A DNA stretch of 64,000 nucleotides from NCBI RefSeq assembly GCF_006937785.1, contig NZ_SJEE01000016.1:1-64000 (forward strand), read 5' to 3'. The DNA is from Pseudanabaena sp. UWO311. GTDB lineage: Bacteria > Cyanobacteriota > Cyanobacteriia > Pseudanabaenales > Pseudanabaenaceae. The position numbers were made by a program, and so were the translations under genes. Positions within the stretch are counted from its first letter, which is position 1, and each line of letters opens with the position of its first letter. Positions 27,822-37,003 of the stretch are shown here, one piece after another. Under the pieces are notes generated by a model. That model saw nothing but the letters and a program-made list of their open reading frames with translations, searched no databases and was not told the origin of the DNA.

Positions 27822-27851
27822 ATATATCGATCACGGGTTATTTTTTAAAAG

Positions 27852-28706
27852 TTAAACTTTAGGCGATCGCTTTGGTTTTAAAGACTTAGGCATCTTGGGC
27901 TGTTTTGTGGAAATCTTTTGCAGTTTTTGGACTTGTTTTAGAGTTAGTCCAGTAAATTGGGCAACTAAATCTGTGGAGACATTTGAAAGCAACATGTTTA
28001 GAGCTATTTGACGAGCAGTTTCAGCCTTGCCTTCAGCCTTACCTTCAGCTTTGCCTTCAGCTTTGCCTTTTGCCTCGCCTTCCAGTAAAATATCCTGATA
28101 AATCACTGATTCTTTCATGATTTCACTCCTTAGTAGTCTTTGGATGATTGCTTTGTCTAAGGCTATACCCGATATTATAGCGGTAGATGCTGCCACGTTA
28201 CTTTGGACTCGTTTATCGGCAATATGAGTAATTTGTCTTGCCACATCCCTTAAAGTTGCTTCAGGGTTGCTTGTTTGGGTTAAGACAGCGAGTGGCAATA
28301 GCCCAAGGTATTGCCGAAAGATGTCAGTGGGTTGTTCCCAGAGACGAATGACATTAAATTCATGGTTTAGCTGCTTAGAGCTAAAGCTGGTTTGGTATGC
28401 AAGTGGTGATTTTGTTGGCTTTAAATAGATGACAGTTTGATGAATTTCTTTAGTCGGATATTTTCCGTAAAGTCTCAACCAATAATTCGCCATCCGATAA
28501 GCCATTGTCTCATCGGTTTTGGTCTGGAACTCCAAATGCACAACTATTTCCGACGACTCTAGAAATATGACGGAATCTGCACGGATTGGCTCGGCGGAGA
28601 GTTCCGATGGTTCAAGTTTGGTTAGCGGAATAGATTTCCCCAAGAGCCAACAGGCAAAGTCTTCGGGGAAGTTCTCAGCTAGAAACTTGCAGGTATTGTC
28701 ATACAT
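27852..28706 (-). CDS. Rpn/PD-(D/E)XK family putative nuclease
   Basis: This 284-residue protein has the N-terminal pattern MYDNTCKFLAENFPEDFACWLL and a core with RADSVIFL followed by VVHLEFQT, a variant of the D...ExK nuclease motif. Such Rpn-like (transposase_31-related) proteins are very common in cyanobacteria and are recombination-promoting nucleases in enteric models. Near residue 210 there is a tandem GKAE repeat, then helical and basic tails. It is probably a single-gene unit, divergent from 28721 with only 14 bases between starts. Confidence 0.7.
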   Translation of the reverse strand: MYDNTCKFLAENFPEDFACWLLGKSIPLTKLEPSELSAEPIRADSVIFLESSEIVVHLEFQTKTDETMAYRMANYWLRLYGKYPTKEIHQTVIYLKPTKSPLAYQTSFSSKQLNHEFNVIRLWEQPTDIFRQYLGLLPLAVLTQTSNPEATLRDVARQITHIADKRVQSNVAASTAIISGIALDKAIIQRLLRSEIMKESVIYQDILLEGEAKGKAEGKAEGKAEGKAETARQIALNMLLSNVSTDLVAQFTGLTLKQVQKLQKISTKQPKMPKSLKPKRSPKV

Positions 28707-28720
28707 CTGTTTTAGAAGTA

Positions 28721-29137
28721 ATGAATCATAAAATTTTCTTAGGCTATATTTTTTTGTTCTTCAGCTTTTACTCTTTTGGATGCAACGCAATTCCATTCTC
28801 TGAGGTATCAAACAAGGAACATTATCGAGTGAAATCACCAGATGGTGAAGTTGATGCAGTTTTAAGGAAAAGTGATGGAGGTGCAACCACCTCTGTAAGT
28901 TATAACTTATTTATTCTACCTAAAGGAACAAGCAGCAAGGAATTACCGCTCGAACACTCACAACTTATTGCAGATAAAGTGGAAGATCTGAGAATAACTT
29001 GGATAGAAAACAAAATCCTCCAAATCGATTGTAAAAGCGCCCGAATTTTTCGCTTTTTAAATTTTTGGCAATCGAAGGAGATTCAAGATTATAAATACAT
29101 AGTTGAAATAAGAATTTCTCCAAATTGCCATCTTTAG
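28721..29137 (+). CDS. Hypothetical secreted or membrane-anchored protein
   Basis: This 138-residue protein has an N-terminal hydrophobic segment (KIFLGYIFLFFSFYSFGC) that could be a signal peptide; the final SFGC is a weak lipobox. The rest is a small beta-rich domain (KSPDGEVDAVLRKSDGG...). I do not recognise a family. The start codon is 14 bases from that of the divergent Rpn-like gene. It is AT-rich and has no HIP1, so it may be acquired. Confidence 0.5.
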   Translation: MNHKIFLGYIFLFFSFYSFGCNAIPFSEVSNKEHYRVKSPDGEVDAVLRKSDGGATTSVSYNLFILPKGTSSKELPLEHSQLIADKVEDLRITWIENKILQIDCKSARIFRFLNFWQSKEIQDYKYIVEIRISPNCHL

Positions 29138-29167
29138 TTTTTTGTGATCTTTCACAAGCTGACATAT

Positions 29168-29291
29168 TTCAAAAATAGTGATCGCAGGTTGCTTCTTGAA
29201 AGTGAGGATTTTTGAGATCGCATACACAATTCAAAAATAGCGATCGCAAGTTGCTTTTTAAAAATTAGGATTTTGGCGATCGCGAACATAA
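29168..29291. repeat. Two tandem copies of a 62-bp HIP1-bearing repeat
   Basis: Copies start at 29168 and 29230 with TTCAAAAATAG, then a GATCGCA block, GTTGCTT, and a GATTTT stretch ending in a GATCGC block. They fill part of the 316-base gap 29138-29453, upstream of devB. No gene is seen in the gap. Confidence 0.75.
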
Positions 29292-29453
29292 AAACAAGGA
29301 AGTAAGCGCCTTATCCTGAAAAAATTTTTAGATTTACTTTACGAAGTTAGCGCTAATGTAGGATGCCTGAGGCATGGACAAACTGTTATAGCTTGGTAAA
29401 CTATTGGCTAGTTTTTAAAATCTGGTTTGAAGTATTAAAGAGGCAAAGAGCAT

Positions 29454-30710
29454 ATGCAAGTAGATGAACAGGCGGACAAACAGGTAGAAACGTCTACGGA
29501 AATCAGTAGTATGAGAGATACACCAAGCACCTCTGCCAGAAATCAACCTAGCAATATGAAAAACGCCCTAGGCTCAAAAGGCTCCAACAAATTTTTAATC
29601 CCTGCGATCGCACTTGCCCTAGCCTTACTGGGCGTAAGTATTTGGTTTGTGATCGGGCGTTTTAGCAGTAACCCCGCGCCTACGCCAGCAACCAATACCA
29701 ACACCAAAGATCAGCCAAAAGCCATCAGTGCATTAGGGCGCTTAGAGCCACAAGGCGAAGTTATCAAAGTTGCCTCACCCTCAGCACTGGGCACATCGCG
29801 TATTGTGAAATTGATGGTCAAAGAAGGCGATACCGTCAAACAAGGACAAGTGATTGCCATTCTCGACAGTTACGATCGCTCTGTAGCAGCATTACTCCAA
29901 GCACAAAGCCAAGCTCAAGAAAGCGATCGCAACCTTGCTAGAGTTCGCTCAGGCGCAAAAAGTGGTGATATTGTTGCCCAAGAAGGTAACGTCATGTCTG
30001 CCGCCGCCAATATCAAATCTTTAGAAGCCAATGCCTCCAGAATTAAGGCTGAATTAGAAATTGCAGGTCGAGATTACAATCGCTTTCTTGAAGTTTTCAA
30101 GGAAGGCGCAATTTCCCAAACTGTTCTTGATACTTATCGCCTCAAGGTTGAGACTTTGCAAGGTCAATTTATGCAAGCTCAGCAACAAATTCAGCAAGCA
30201 CAATTCCAGTTGCGTCAGTCTCAGGGTTTGCTTAGTAGCATTAGAGAAGTTCGTCCGACTGATGTCCAATTTGCCGAAGCTCAACTTCAAACTGCGATCG
30301 TCAATGTCAAAAAAGCAGAAGTTGATCTTGATCTAGCGCAAGTTCGTGCTCCGATTGATGGACAAGTTCTTAAAATCAACTCTAAAACTGGTGAAGTCGT
30401 CAGCCAGACAAATGGAGTCATGGATCTTGGCAATACTAGTCAGATGTATGTAGTTGCAGAAATCTATGAGACTGATATCGGCAAAATCAAGGTTGGACAG
30501 ACTGCCACGATTGAGAGTGAAGCTTTTGAAGGTCTGATTACGGGCAAAGTTGATCGTATTGGTTTACGGATTGCCAAAAATGATGTTCTCGGAACTGACC
30601 CAGCCGCCAAAACTGATGTGCGGATTATCGAAGTCAAGATTAAGTTAGATGACAGTAAAAAGGTTGCAGGGCTTACCAATTTGCAAGTCAGAGTCAAGAT
30701 TGAAAGCTAA
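29454..30710 (+). CDS. devB: ABC exporter membrane fusion protein, DevB/HlyD type
   Basis: This 418-residue protein has a short cytoplasmic N-terminus, one membrane segment (about 44-66), a barrel-sandwich (AISALGRLEPQGEVIKVA), a long coiled coil (about 140-270) and a C-terminal beta domain. The ISALGRLEPQGEV signature is typical of DevB. With DevC (next gene) and a DevA ATPase it forms a tripartite exporter spanning the periplasm to a TolC-like channel. The ATPase gene is at 5127-5921. The start at 29454 follows AGGCAAAGAGC. Confidence 0.85.
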   Translation: MQVDEQADKQVETSTEISSMRDTPSTSARNQPSNMKNALGSKGSNKFLIPAIALALALLGVSIWFVIGRFSSNPAPTPATNTNTKDQPKAISALGRLEPQGEVIKVASPSALGTSRIVKLMVKEGDTVKQGQVIAILDSYDRSVAALLQAQSQAQESDRNLARVRSGAKSGDIVAQEGNVMSAAANIKSLEANASRIKAELEIAGRDYNRFLEVFKEGAISQTVLDTYRLKVETLQGQFMQAQQQIQQAQFQLRQSQGLLSSIREVRPTDVQFAEAQLQTAIVNVKKAEVDLDLAQVRAPIDGQVLKINSKTGEVVSQTNGVMDLGNTSQMYVVAEIYETDIGKIKVGQTATIESEAFEGLITGKVDRIGLRIAKNDVLGTDPAAKTDVRIIEVKIKLDDSKKVAGLTNLQVRVKIES

Positions 30711-30770
30711 TGAAAGCGCAAATCGCGCTCATTAACTTTCAAATATTTTTTAAAATCGCTAGATGAATTT

Positions 30771-32156
30771 ATGATTTTTGCCGTACCTCTTGCTTGGCTA
30801 CAACTTACTTACGAAAAAAGCCGTCTACTAGTTGCGATCGCAGGAATTACATTTGCGGTGGTCTTAATGTTTTTGCAATTAGGATTCCGCGATGCTCTAT
30901 TTAACAGTGCAATTCGACTACAAAGTAATTTAGTGGGTGATTTAGTGATGATCAGCCCTCAATCTACTAATTTAGTAGGGATGCGGAACTTCTCTCAGCG
31001 CCGCCTATATCAAGCTTTAGGAATGAAAGAAGTCGCTTCTGTAAATCCTCTTTACATTGGCATTGGCGCATGGAAAATCAAAGAAGACCCAGCAGGACAA
31101 ACTCGAAACATTCTCGTCCTAGGCGCAAATCCTGATGCTAAGGTTTTTAAGATGCCAGGTTCCATATCAAATATCGATCGCGTTAAAACTCAAGACGTAG
31201 TTCTATTCGATCGTGCCTCTCGTGCGGAATTTGGCCCAATTGTTGGCGAATGTGGCACTTTAGCTTTAAAATCCCAATTTAATGATGAAGCTTTTGTCTG
31301 CAATCATTTGGTCAGCCGTGAAGTGGCTAATCGCAAACTTACTGTCGGCGGACTATTTGAGCTAGGAGCATCTTTTGCCGCTGATGGCGCAATGATTACT
31401 AGTGACACTAACTTCCTAAGAATTTTTGATAATCGACGTGCGGGATTAATTAATGTAGGTTTGGTTAATTTAAAACCTGACGCATCTCCCTATGAAGCGA
31501 TGCGAAACTTTATCCTTAGTCAGCCCAGTGACAAAGTAGTTTTGCCGCGTGAAAAATTACAACCCGATGGCAAACGAATTCGGAGTTTGTTTCAAGAGAA
31601 GATCGGTGCAGATGGCAAAATTACTAGTGAAGAAGATAAAAACAAAGTAGTGATTTCCAAATCTGATTTAACAGTTGAAGATCTGAAAAAGACTGAGGAT
31701 GCTGCGATCGATGATACAAGAATCTTGACGATCCAAGGCTATATTGACTTTGAGAAAGGCTATTGGCAAAAAAGCACTGCGATCGGCTTTATTTTTACTC
31801 TTGGAACTGTGATGGGTTTTATCGTAGGAATTGTGATTGTCTACCAGATTCTCTATACTGATGTCTCCGATCACCTCGCTGAATATGCAACTCTAAAAGC
31901 GATGGGTTATGGCAATCTATACTTAGCTCAAGTTGTAATTCAAGAAGCTTTTGCACTATCGATTTTAGGCTTTATCCCAGGATTAGGAATTTCTTTCTTT
32001 CTATATAATCTCACCAAAAATGCGACATTATTACCTTTGTATATTTGGGACAAAGCAATTCCAGTTATGCTCTTAACAATAGTCATGTGCGTAATTTCCG
32101 GTGCGATATCCCTACGCAAAGTCCAATCTGCCGATCCTGCGGAGATATTCGGATAG
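30771..32156 (+). CDS. devC: ABC exporter permease, DevC type
   Basis: This 461-residue permease has four membrane segments (about 15-35 and three in the last 120 residues) and the large periplasmic loop typical of MacB/DevC permeases. It begins VPLAWLQLTYEKSRLLVAIAGI, as DevC does. DevC is usually near 390 residues; here an extra charged segment (roughly 245-320, rich in D, K and E) lies in the periplasmic loop. It follows devB by 60 bases. Confidence 0.85.
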   Translation: MIFAVPLAWLQLTYEKSRLLVAIAGITFAVVLMFLQLGFRDALFNSAIRLQSNLVGDLVMISPQSTNLVGMRNFSQRRLYQALGMKEVASVNPLYIGIGAWKIKEDPAGQTRNILVLGANPDAKVFKMPGSISNIDRVKTQDVVLFDRASRAEFGPIVGECGTLALKSQFNDEAFVCNHLVSREVANRKLTVGGLFELGASFAADGAMITSDTNFLRIFDNRRAGLINVGLVNLKPDASPYEAMRNFILSQPSDKVVLPREKLQPDGKRIRSLFQEKIGADGKITSEEDKNKVVISKSDLTVEDLKKTEDAAIDDTRILTIQGYIDFEKGYWQKSTAIGFIFTLGTVMGFIVGIVIVYQILYTDVSDHLAEYATLKAMGYGNLYLAQVVIQEAFALSILGFIPGLGISFFLYNLTKNATLLPLYIWDKAIPVMLLTIVMCVISGAISLRKVQSADPAEIFG

Positions 32157-32164
32157 AGAGCGAT

Positions 32165-32749
32165 ATGAATGACTTAGAAAACGTTAAAAGCTTTAAAAGT
32201 ATCCAAGATATTTTAGAGAAGACCGAAAGCATTGGATTTCAGATGGTGTCAGACCCTCTTGTTGGCTCATTGCTGCATACTCTAGTCACAAGTAAGCCCT
32301 CAAGTCGATTTTTAGAACTTGGCACTGGAACAGGAGTATCGACAGCGTGGATTCTGAATGGAATGGATTCACAATCAACGCTACTATCAGTTGAGAATAA
32401 TGCAGAGCTTGTAGCTATTGCGAAAGAGTATCTAGGAGAAGATTCACGAGTAACCTTTCATGTAGGAGATGCTGGTGATTTGATTCAGCAATTGAGCAGT
32501 GGTAAAGAGCAGTTTGATATAATTTTTGCGGATACATGGGCAGGTAAATACACTCATTTTGAGGAGGTTCTGCAATGTTTAAAGTCTGGAGGATTATATG
32601 TTATTGATGATATGTTGCCTCAGAGTAACTGGCCAGAAGGTCACGAATTAAAGGTAAATGCGCTGATTTCTGAGCTTGAGAACCGTAGTGAGTTGAGTAT
32701 AACTAAAATAAGTTGGGCTAGTGGAGTTATAATCGCTGCAAAGAAATAG
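32165..32749 (+). CDS. O-methyltransferase-like SAM enzyme
   Basis: This 194-residue protein has FLELGTGTGVSTAWIL (SAM loop at about 46-61), a VENNAELV segment and IIFADTWAGKYTHF with DDM as motif III, as in catechol-type and O-methyltransferase-like proteins. The start ATG 32165 lies 6 bases after the devC stop and is preferred to an upstream in-frame start inside devC. Proximity suggests cotranscription with devBC, but the substrate is unknown. Confidence 0.75.
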   Translation: MNDLENVKSFKSIQDILEKTESIGFQMVSDPLVGSLLHTLVTSKPSSRFLELGTGTGVSTAWILNGMDSQSTLLSVENNAELVAIAKEYLGEDSRVTFHVGDAGDLIQQLSSGKEQFDIIFADTWAGKYTHFEEVLQCLKSGGLYVIDDMLPQSNWPEGHELKVNALISELENRSELSITKISWASGVIIAAKK

Positions 32750-32752
32750 GCA

Positions 32753-32789
32753 AAATAAAAAAGCGGCGCTAAGCGCCGCTTTTTTATTT
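32753..32789. terminator. Hairpin between converging genes, GCTAAGC apex
   Basis: Perfect 17-base arms 32753-32769 and 32773-32789 around TAA, with a T-run in the right arm and an A-run in the left, so it can act in both directions between the methyltransferase and chpX-like genes. Confidence 0.75.
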
Positions 32790-32804
32790 CTTGGATTTTT
32801 TAAT

Positions 32805-33941
32805 TTATTGCAATGTATATAAACGCGATCGCGATAGACGATCTAAAAAAGGAGCAAGAAATTTGTCATTAGCTTGCTTTTCTTGAGGATCTTCAGTTTC
32901 CAACGCATGGGGTGCTAAACCTCTCAGAGCAGCTGTAGTTACGCAAAACATCGACTTTTGGAAAGAGAGACAAATCTTGACCAGTAAATCCTCTTCACCG
33001 CGATCGCCTTTTTTGTAAATCTCATGCAAATAGTCTGGCAAAAAATGCCGCATATCTTGCATCAGCAATGTGGGTGGAATCCCTGCACCGCCTACGGGCA
33101 GATGATCGGCGTATAGTACACCATAGTTGAATTGCGAAATTTCCGTAGAAATTTGATGCGCTTGGGCATTGTAAGAAACCGTGCCACGAAATGGAAAAGA
33201 ACGGAAAAATACAGCCTCCACATAGGGCACAGCTGTATCCATTAGAAACGTCAAATTTGCTGATGCAGGTACGATTTCGTAATCTTTGCCATTGATCGAT
33301 ACTTTATAAACGTAAGGCACACTAGCGTTGGTAACTAGACCATTTTGAACATGCTGCACAACATCGGGAATACTCTTAATTTCACCGCGATCATAGCGAT
33401 CGCTTAAGTCTAAAAACAGCGGCGACATAAACGACCAAAAATACCCCAGAGCACTGTAGTAGGTCATTAATCGCACCTGCTCTAGCAAAAAATCTGGAAA
33501 TAATTGATTTACCAACGCCGTTAACGGATTCCTACCAACTTTGGCAGCGATCGCTAACTTGGCAAATTTTTTAAATTCTTCGGAGTCTAAATAAGCGTCT
33601 AGACCGCCACCGCCATGCCAAAACATTGCTTTCATGCAATATTCAGCAAATTCAAAATTGATGCGATCGTGCCACCAATGGCGACCGAGTTTATTTAAGG
33701 AGAAATCACCATTAAAAAACTTAAAAAATGGAAAAAACACGAGAAACTGATGCTCAGAAATATAGGTGAGATTCCGATAATATTCACCCAGCACGACACC
33801 ATAGCTTTTGAGGATGCCAACAACCTCTAGCAAGTTCTCAGGGGAATCTGGAAGCAATGCACCACCTGATTCTAGGCGTTGCTTTACCGCAGCAAGGGCT
33901 GGTTCAATAATTTTATTTTGACTCGATACACTCATAACCAA
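32805..33941 (-). CDS. cupB: CO2 hydration protein (ChpX/CupB type)
   Basis: This 378-residue protein matches the cyanobacterial CO2 hydration protein family (ChpX/ChpY, also CupB/CupA) that binds NDH-1MS complexes and turns CO2 into bicarbonate at the thylakoid. Its HQFLVFFPFFKFFNGD and WWHDRINFEFAEYCMKAMFWHGGGG blocks are distinctive. The length is nearer CupB (about 380) than CupA (about 450). The matching ndhF/ndhD genes are at 14672-18117. The protein begins MVMSVSS; either methionine is possible. HIP1 is common. Confidence 0.85.
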   Translation of the reverse strand: MVMSVSSQNKIIEPALAAVKQRLESGGALLPDSPENLLEVVGILKSYGVVLGEYYRNLTYISEHQFLVFFPFFKFFNGDFSLNKLGRHWWHDRINFEFAEYCMKAMFWHGGGGLDAYLDSEEFKKFAKLAIAAKVGRNPLTALVNQLFPDFLLEQVRLMTYYSALGYFWSFMSPLFLDLSDRYDRGEIKSIPDVVQHVQNGLVTNASVPYVYKVSINGKDYEIVPASANLTFLMDTAVPYVEAVFFRSFPFRGTVSYNAQAHQISTEISQFNYGVLYADHLPVGGAGIPPTLLMQDMRHFLPDYLHEIYKKGDRGEEDLLVKICLSFQKSMFCVTTAALRGLAPHALETEDPQEKQANDKFLAPFLDRLSRSRLYTLQ

Positions 33942-33951
33942 ATTTTACAAT

Positions 33952-34020
33952 GCTTCTGGCTAAAACCCAATAAGTAAGGTGTGCTTCGCCAACCTTACTT
34001 ATTGGGTTTTAGCCAGAAGC
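33952..34020. repeat. 29-bp perfect hairpin
   Basis: Arms 33952-33980 and 33992-34020 pair perfectly, with an 11-base loop containing GCTTCGC. It lies between chpX-like and HAD genes on the minus strand, and the right arm covers the last codons of the HAD gene (stop at 33999). It contains the AAAACCCAA core seen in family 1 elements. Confidence 0.8.
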
Positions 34021-36011
34021 AATTTTTTTAACCGCTTCAGCAACTTGCGTTGGATAATCGCCAAGGGTACTAATTTTTTGACCAGTGGAGAGCTAACTTG
34101 CAGACTTGCTTCACTCCATGCATTGCGATGCACATTAAAGCCATCCTGTTTTGCGATCGCATATTTAATGACATCACCTAAGCGTAAAGGCATTGCCCAA
34201 TAAAAGTGATAAAGCTCATTGGGATCATCAAAAAATGGACAATCCATGAATGCCTCTGCCTCCTGTTGCGTTGGTGAGTTATTAAAAGCAAGAAACATTT
34301 CATCTAAGGCTTCACGCAATAATTTGGGAGAAGTATCGAAAGAAAAATCAGCAGGCGATCGCTCCACCAGAAGACGAACAAAATCTACTACAGATTGCTG
34401 AAAAGATTTTAGCCCCCAGCCCAGAGCAGGTTCATTACTCTTATGCTTGAGCAATGGAACTACCGAACCGTCGGCTTGCAAAGTATACTCAAGGGTTGTG
34501 CCTTCACAGCCTGCACAAAAGACTTCCATCGCAGACACATAACGATAGTCGATATCATTGCGAAGTCCCACAGAATTATTTAAATTAAAGAAAAAGGCAA
34601 GTGCTTCTCCTTTATGCTTAAGTCCGCCAGTAGGTTTATCCAAGGCAAAATAGAAGCCGATGGGCATCCTAGTACCAAACATCTCAAAAGCATTTTCTAG
34701 AGAAAGCTGTAAACTACCTCGCCAGCCGACATCAACCAAGCCAAAGGCTTTTCCATCAAGCATTTTCTCCTGAAGTAAATAAGCTTTTAAAACTTCGCGT
34801 TTCCGCTCCGCAACTTGGAGAACTAACGTATGTAAAGGTTGATGCTGTTCTAGCTTAGATCGTAGCGAAATTCTTTCTTTTGCTGTTAAATCTTTTTGCC
34901 AAGACGCTTCGGGATAGCCCAACGGCTCAAAAATTGGCTTGGCAGCTTGGTGATCGAGACACATTCGGGCAAGCAGACTATCAATAGTAAAAAAAGTCGT
35001 ATCATCAAACATCCATTCCCAAAAAGCTTTGTTAATCTTAGTTAGCCCAGGCATTCTCAATGCTTGACGGCTGACATAGAGATAACGAAGTTCTACTTCT
35101 GGATAAATCTTCGGAGCAAGCTCCTTGGCAATTTGTAGCAACATTTCCCCATCCCTTGCTAAGAAGTAAATGCGGGCGAGTTGTTTTGCCTTAGCCTGTT
35201 GCAAAATCCAAATTGTATAGGCGGTTAAGATCGGTGCAGCAACGGAAGCCGCAATATCTCGAACAATTGATTCTTTTGGTGTTTGTGTCTCTCTATTGAG
35301 ACGTGTATAGCGAGATATACCTGCCCAAAGAGAAGTAATTCCATTCGTAGCATCAGTATATTTTTGGAGTATTAATTCATAACGATTTGGATTTGCATCA
35401 TTAAAGTAAATAGAATTAATCCCTAACGATCGAGGCTGAGTAACATCAGACTGCCAATTGTTACCGACATGAGTGATATCTTCAGGATGCAAGTTTAAAT
35501 CTTTTAAAACCTGTAAAAACAGATCGCCTCTTCCCTTAGATTTTCGCTCCTGTGAAGATACATAAAGCTGATCGCCTTCTTGCCAAAAGCCATGATACTT
35601 GAGCTGTCCTTCCAGAAAGGACTCAGGTAAGTACATATCTGATAGGAACAAAATGTTTGGGTGCGATCGCCTTGCTTGTTCGATCAGTTGATAAGCCCTA
35701 GGAACAGCCACTAGATATTCCAATTCAACTTCTAATTCTAGATTTTTGAGTTTGTCAATGGTTTCCGCCTCAATTTCTAAGGTGTTCGCAATTTCGCGAT
35801 AGATCTCATCTAGATTAGCTTCTCCAGCTTCATAGAACAGACGTGATCGCTGTTCAGCGTTAACTCTAATCTCATAAAAGGTTTGGGCTGAGAAATTGAT
35901 CCAGCCAAACTGCAAAGCGCGATCGCCACAGATTTTAAAGATTTCAGTTGGTTCACTTACTATTCTTGTGAGCAGAGTATCAAAAATATCAAAGCTAAAT
36001 ATTGGGGTCAT
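33999..36011 (-). CDS. HAD-family protein of polysaccharide-cluster type
   Basis: This 670-residue protein has an N-terminal HAD hydrolase domain (motif I DIFDTLL at 8-14, SDMYLP motif II near 125, and HVGNNWQSD motif IV region near 180). A large C-terminal part of about 430 residues has no known catalytic motif I recognise. Such HAD fusions occur beside capsule and glycosyltransferase genes. The next gene upstream on the same strand is a glycosyltransferase. Function is probably in cell-surface glycan assembly; this is inferred from context. Confidence 0.65.
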   Translation of the reverse strand: MTPIFSFDIFDTLLTRIVSEPTEIFKICGDRALQFGWINFSAQTFYEIRVNAEQRSRLFYEAGEANLDEIYREIANTLEIEAETIDKLKNLELEVELEYLVAVPRAYQLIEQARRSHPNILFLSDMYLPESFLEGQLKYHGFWQEGDQLYVSSQERKSKGRGDLFLQVLKDLNLHPEDITHVGNNWQSDVTQPRSLGINSIYFNDANPNRYELILQKYTDATNGITSLWAGISRYTRLNRETQTPKESIVRDIAASVAAPILTAYTIWILQQAKAKQLARIYFLARDGEMLLQIAKELAPKIYPEVELRYLYVSRQALRMPGLTKINKAFWEWMFDDTTFFTIDSLLARMCLDHQAAKPIFEPLGYPEASWQKDLTAKERISLRSKLEQHQPLHTLVLQVAERKREVLKAYLLQEKMLDGKAFGLVDVGWRGSLQLSLENAFEMFGTRMPIGFYFALDKPTGGLKHKGEALAFFFNLNNSVGLRNDIDYRYVSAMEVFCAGCEGTTLEYTLQADGSVVPLLKHKSNEPALGWGLKSFQQSVVDFVRLLVERSPADFSFDTSPKLLREALDEMFLAFNNSPTQQEAEAFMDCPFFDDPNELYHFYWAMPLRLGDVIKYAIAKQDGFNVHRNAWSEASLQVSSPLVKKLVPLAIIQRKLLKRLKKLLLAKTQ

Positions 36012-36132
36012 ATAGATAAAGATATTTGATTCTTTTGAGGAGTAATAGCGTTGTGTTATCAGATCCGAGCTAATAAATTTTTAAAAAGCTCTGCCTTGCA
36101 AGAAGTTTAAAAAAATTATTCTAGTTCGTTTG

Positions 36133-36978
36133 TTAGTTAATAAAGACCGATTGCCAAAATTTATGCCTAATATCACTTACATAATGTCTCATGGCAATTT
36201 GCTTAGAAACAAATTTGTCTGAATACATAAACTGATCATCAACATTCATAATGTATTTCTCCCTAGCAAGAGCATTGCCTTTATTTAGTTTGATCGTTAG
36301 ATTGACAATCGTTTGTTCAGAGAAATAATTTGGAGGCTCTTTTAGGCTAGCCAATCTTTGCACAGATACATCCCAATTCAAGGTTTTTTTGAATAGAATA
36401 AATCCTGCATTAATTGGATTTTGCTGTTCAATATCCTCATAAATAAGCCGTTTGTCTAATGAGCTTTTGCAGTCGGGAAGATAGTAAGTATGGACATCCT
36501 CTAAAGCAGTTGCTAATTCAGCTAAATCCGAAGCTCCTTGAAAAAACAAAATGTCTGAATCCGTGTAAAGTGTGGCTTCCTCAATAGGAATGGACATCAG
36601 AGCCGCTAATTTTTTGCCCATGGCCTGCTGAGATGCATACTCATAGACGGATTGGGGCAAGTCATCCCTTTGGAATTTAGTCAGAAGTTGAACATCTACA
36701 CAGGGATGTACACGACGAAGCAATTTAATGCTCTCTTCCGTATAACTTCCATCAGACATGATCGTAAATGCTTTAGGAATTCCTACATAGCGAAGGAAAG
36801 ATCGTAGACTGGCTACCTGTTCGGGTAAGTCTCGTTCACATGATAGGGCATATACTTTAATAGGGACTTGGCGCTCTTGGGCGATCGGAAAACTAACTAA
36901 GTTTGACAGGCTAGATTTATAGATAGAGCGAAGAAAATTACCTTGAATTTTTGCCGCGTGATAACCAATGTTTACCAT
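36133..36978 (-). CDS. GT-A-like glycosyltransferase
   Basis: This 281-residue protein has a DSD motif at 140-142 in ATLYTDSDILFF, the metal-binding site of GT-A enzymes such as family 8, and conserved EQTIVNL and DDQFMY segments. The likely role is sugar transfer in surface glycan synthesis, consistent with the neighbouring HAD protein. Donor and acceptor are unknown. The start at 36978 is clear. Confidence 0.7.
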   Translation of the reverse strand: MVNIGYHAAKIQGNFLRSIYKSSLSNLVSFPIAQERQVPIKVYALSCERDLPEQVASLRSFLRYVGIPKAFTIMSDGSYTEESIKLLRRVHPCVDVQLLTKFQRDDLPQSVYEYASQQAMGKKLAALMSIPIEEATLYTDSDILFFQGASDLAELATALEDVHTYYLPDCKSSLDKRLIYEDIEQQNPINAGFILFKKTLNWDVSVQRLASLKEPPNYFSEQTIVNLTIKLNKGNALAREKYIMNVDDQFMYSDKFVSKQIAMRHYVSDIRHKFWQSVFIN

Positions 36979-37003
36979 TCATTCCTCTTCAAAGTTAGTT
37001 GTT

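Noticed and set aside
28721-29137. Lipoprotein call for the 28721 gene
   Set aside because: SFGC lacks the usual small aliphatic residues at -3 and -2, so only a signal or membrane anchor is claimed.
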